DNA of 33,477 nucleotides. It comes from Planctomycetaceae bacterium (GTDB lineage Bacteria > Planctomycetota > Planctomycetia > Pirellulales > Lacipirellulaceae). Both the position numbers and the translations under genes were made by a program. The stretch's first letter is position 1; the number at the start of each line of letters is the position of its first letter. This document shows, piece after piece, positions 31,540 through 33,477 of the stretch. The stretch lies in contig QIKP01000079.1 in assembly GCA_003233055.1 (NCBI GenBank), positions 1 to 33,477 of the forward strand, in the 5' to 3' direction. The notes beneath the pieces were generated by a model that ran no database searches, was not told the origin of the DNA, and was given only the letters and a program-made list of their open reading frames with translations.

Positions 31540-32514
31540 TCACATCGCCTTCCCTTTTCTACGCAGGTAGATTCCTACCATTAGAGCGACAATTGCAAAG
31601 ACGTTAAGGGCCACAAGCGTCGTAGGAAATCTGGGTTTTGCAAATAGATCTGGTTCCGGTAAATCAAAAGCGGTCAATGTAAATTCATTGTCCGGCACCT
31701 CTGCCGAACGATACCGTTCAAAATCAAAAGTTCGCCGCTTCCGAACTCCACTATCGAACGAAAAGTCCTGTGTGATTTTTCTAGGAAATAAAAAACCATT
31801 CTCCTCCCTCCCGTACTCTATTTTCCCTTCAATCACCCCTTTTTCATCATGAAGCTGAACATCTAACAAGTACTCACAAACACACCAGTGGTGGTTTGGA
31901 TCTAACTGGACGCGGCCTCCCGAGATTATATAATAATTTTTTCGAAAAACATCGGAAGAAGAAAAGTTGATTTCAACAAGGCCATCACCAACCTCTCGTG
32001 CATCATTCAAGCTGAATCCAGGCTGAGAAGCTGTCCACGGAAGCGGTTGCTGGAAAATATTAACACTCATGAGCAAGACCTGGCCTGTATGTTTTATTGC
32101 ATATTGGACTCGATCCTTCGAGCCAACATGTCGTATGGTCCATGGGGACTGCTCGCTCTTTCGATTGAGCAAAAACGCGTAATTGACATTGATCACATCG
32201 GTAGAAACCGGCTGACCTCTGACCTCCAAGGCTCGCAGGGTTTGCACAGTATGGAGAACATTCTCGCCGGCTATTTTAAATTCGTGGATTGCACGATGTC
32301 CGTAATCCTTTCCGTCGTCGGGGAAACCAGCGAGAGGCTCCAAGGTATCGATTACCTTCCCTTCCACTTTCTGAAAGAAGGTTTCTATCGCGGTCCAGCC
32401 TTTCGGTCCTTCCGAAAGAAACTTCGCTCGAATTTTTTCATCGCCGACTGCTGAGGATGAAAAACAAACTGCAACAAGAATCGTGATTACTCCCGGTATA
32501 AAGGTTCTGATCAT
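31540..32514 (-). CDS. exported, C-terminally membrane-anchored protein of unknown function
   Basis: 324 residues from ATG 32514; the longer frame is not needed because this ATG opens a signal peptide (MIRTFIPGVITILVAVCFSS, cut near VG-DEK). The body is beta-rich, with HWCVCEYLLDVQ and GREENGFLFPRKITQDFSF, resembling antiparallel LolA-like half-barrels. It ends EFTLTAFDLPEPD, a membrane helix (LVALNVFAIVALMVGIYL) and a positive RRKGKAM. The type I topology suggests most of it lies outside the inner membrane. From memory, planctomycete proteins ending in an EFTLsaFgLPEP-type motif plus one helix recur near DUF1573-like genes. Base composition is clearly AT-richer than at the rest of the window. 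Confidence 0.65.
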   Translation of the reverse strand: MIRTFIPGVITILVAVCFSSSAVGDEKIRAKFLSEGPKGWTAIETFFQKVEGKVIDTLEPLAGFPDDGKDYGHRAIHEFKIAGENVLHTVQTLRALEVRGQPVSTDVINVNYAFLLNRKSEQSPWTIRHVGSKDRVQYAIKHTGQVLLMSVNIFQQPLPWTASQPGFSLNDAREVGDGLVEINFSSSDVFRKNYYIISGGRVQLDPNHHWCVCEYLLDVQLHDEKGVIEGKIEYGREENGFLFPRKITQDFSFDSGVRKRRTFDFERYRSAEVPDNEFTLTAFDLPEPDLFAKPRFPTTLVALNVFAIVALMVGIYLRRKGKAM

Positions 32515-32624
32515 ATGAACGACCTTAGCTGAGAGAACGCACAGAAATGATACCTCACCATAAGGTAGGCAAGGCGAACGCCTAAGCCGCAATTTTAGAA
32601 TCTTATTCTTGCGAGCTGTTAGGC

Positions 32625-32843
32625 CTATCTGCAGAGACAATCGGACGGGCTATTGCAACCACTAGTGGTACACGTATCCCAGTCACATTTTATTAAGGTC
32701 GATTTGCAATCACCGGTACCTATCCCAAGTTCGTAGTTCGCTTCTGACGACTGAATGCTTATCAAGGAAACCGTGAGAATTAGGATTGCGATGCCAATGG
32801 ACGGTAGGATTTGCGAAAACAAAAGCATGATTCGACGATTCAT
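32625..32843 (-). CDS. small secreted Cys-rich peptide precursor
   Basis: 72 residues from ATG 32843, which has AAGGAG about ten bases upstream; this decides against the ATG at 32870. Residues about 8-33 are hydrophobic and end SSEA, a likely signal-peptidase site. The predicted mature part is about 37 residues, starting NYELG, with six cysteines spaced C-x6-C-x4-C-x4-C-x5-C-x-C and Arg at the end. Six cysteines could give three disulfides. No known toxin, bacteriocin or RiPP family is recognised and no modification enzyme is seen nearby. It lies between a DUF1573-like gene and the anchored exported protein, all on one strand. Confidence 0.68.
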   Translation of the reverse strand: MNRRIMLLFSQILPSIGIAILILTVSLISIQSSEANYELGIGTGDCKSTLIKCDWDTCTTSGCNSPSDCLCR

Positions 32844-32907
32844 GTCGGACACTCCTTGGGAACGAAACATAAAAAACGAAAGACCACCCTGAAAAGGCGA
32901 TTATAAC

Positions 32908-33360
32908 TCAAACAGCTTGGCAATTGCCGACAAGCAATACAACCTGCCGAGTAAGGTGGCCACTAATCTCTATGTAGAAAACGATGGACCGAGAAAATCG
33001 GCCCGCCGACTTTGGGGAAACAACCTGAACTGCCACCAAGCCACTCTCTGACCTAGACAACGTTTTTGGGACATCGCTCGTTGAGAGGCAACCCCTACAA
33101 CTGCTTGCCGCCCCAGAAATCTTCACTTCGCCCAAACTAAGATTAACAAACCTGAAGTCAATATCAATGAACTTGCCTGGAGCGACATCGCCTAGATCAA
33201 CACATCTGGGAAGAATCGCAACCTGCTTCCCAGATAGATAATAAGGAGCTAAAGCCAAGTCTCCAAGATGCCACTTCAAAAATAAAGCAAACACCAACAG
33301 AGTTCCAGCCGTCCATACGACAAAGGGTTTGACTCGTGCTAACTGTCTTTGCACTTCCAC
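32908..33360 (-). CDS. DUF1573-like membrane-anchored protein
   Basis: 150 residues. The start is GTG 33360, with GGAGGGAG about ten bases upstream. One membrane helix lies near residues 12-32, then a periplasmic Ig-like domain with the DUF1573 pattern: VDLGDVAPGKFIDIDFRFVN, then a Cys pair in AASSCRGCLSTSD and a closing strand GRFSRSIVFYIEISG. DUF1573 domains are common in planctomycetes and Bacteroidetes as anchored or secreted proteins of unknown role. The S-C-x-G-C motif could be redox-active or metal-binding. It is 64 bases upstream of the Cys-rich peptide gene, and its start follows the stop of the edge gene by three bases. Confidence 0.72.
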   Translation of the reverse strand: MEVQRQLARVKPFVVWTAGTLLVFALFLKWHLGDLALAPYYLSGKQVAILPRCVDLGDVAPGKFIDIDFRFVNLSLGEVKISGAASSCRGCLSTSDVPKTLSRSESGLVAVQVVSPKSAGRFSRSIVFYIEISGHLTRQVVLLVGNCQAV

Positions 33361-33363
33361 TGC

Positions 33364-33477
33364 TCAAACACTCCCTCCAAACAAACGGAACACTCCGAGT
33401 AACCGACAAACACAAAAGCAAGGTAACCAAAAGTGGCGTGGTTGTGTTACCGTTTGCCCCCTAGCCGCCGATGCTAC
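33364..33477 (-). CDS. partial gene running off the window, C-terminal 37 codons
   Basis: The only minus frame open to the window edge gives 37 residues ending RLFGGSV before TGA at 33364-33366. It contains HFWLPCFCVCRLLGVFRLFG, which could be a terminal membrane segment. Its stop is three bases before the GTG of the DUF1573-like gene, which supports a coupled upstream gene. The piece is too short to name. Confidence 0.35.
   Translation of the reverse strand, partial: VASAARGQTVTQPRHFWLPCFCVCRLLGVFRLFGGSV

Noticed and set aside
33197..33430. Minus-strand 77-codon frame overlapping the DUF1573-like start
   Set aside because: It overlaps a better-supported gene in another frame; the frame coupled to the GTG at 33360 is the one stopping at 33364.

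Overview
The window looks like a chromosomal segment of a Planctomycetota bacterium, probably close to the Pirellulales. The reasons are a protein combining dockerin-like repeats with a PEP-CTERM tail, a PilM/N/O plus secretin cluster of planctomycete type, DUF1573-like anchored proteins, generally high GC, and many genes without a clear Shine-Dalgarno site. This placement is inference from gene content; there is no rRNA in the window.

Layout. (a) 1-2240: a gene-poor stretch with short tandem motifs, then a soluble transhydrogenase (sthA) on the minus strand. (b) 2241-4559: a structured leader and a Na+/phosphate symporter with a PhoU-like tail. (c) 15743 down to 4570, minus strand: a pseudopilus/type IV pilus-like secretion locus. 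It runs pilin, terminator, response regulator, histidine kinase, STAS protein, GspE/PilB ATPase, GspF/PilC, PilM, PilN, PilO, a GspC/PilP-like protein, secretin, and a previously unlisted 57-residue charged protein. Most neighbours overlap by 4 bp, so signalling genes and machine genes appear to be translated as one unit. (d) 16195-18955, plus strand: an HD-GYP protein (predicted c-di-GMP phosphodiesterase) and a secreted dockerin/PEP-CTERM protein.

(e) 19203-28028, plus strand: a heavy-metal RND efflux operon. It encodes a TolC-family lipoprotein, a Cys/His-rich small protein, the periplasmic adaptor, the RND pump, a secreted protein with a duplicated domain and His-rich linkers, and a lipoprotein with a His/Asp tail. 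Between adaptor and pump sits a four-helix-bundle gene (Avd / 23S rRNA intervening-sequence protein family) bracketed by oppositely oriented arrays of heptamer repeats. It looks like a small inserted cassette and is the most striking structure here.

(f) 28029-28690: a graveyard of a frameshifted gene and an IS256-type transposase that has lost its catalytic centre. (g) 28693-30824: a SAM methyltransferase and a Cys-rich planctomycete protein of unknown function. (h) 30898-33477, minus strand: a visibly more AT-rich cluster with two DUF1573-like membrane-anchored proteins, a secreted/anchored protein, a 72-residue precursor with six cysteines, and the end of a further gene at the window edge. 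An IS630-type transposase fragment has replaced the 3' end of the last gene. This cluster is a second candidate for an undescribed system: a secreted Cys-rich peptide with its envelope partners.

All family calls come from reading motifs. No database search was possible.
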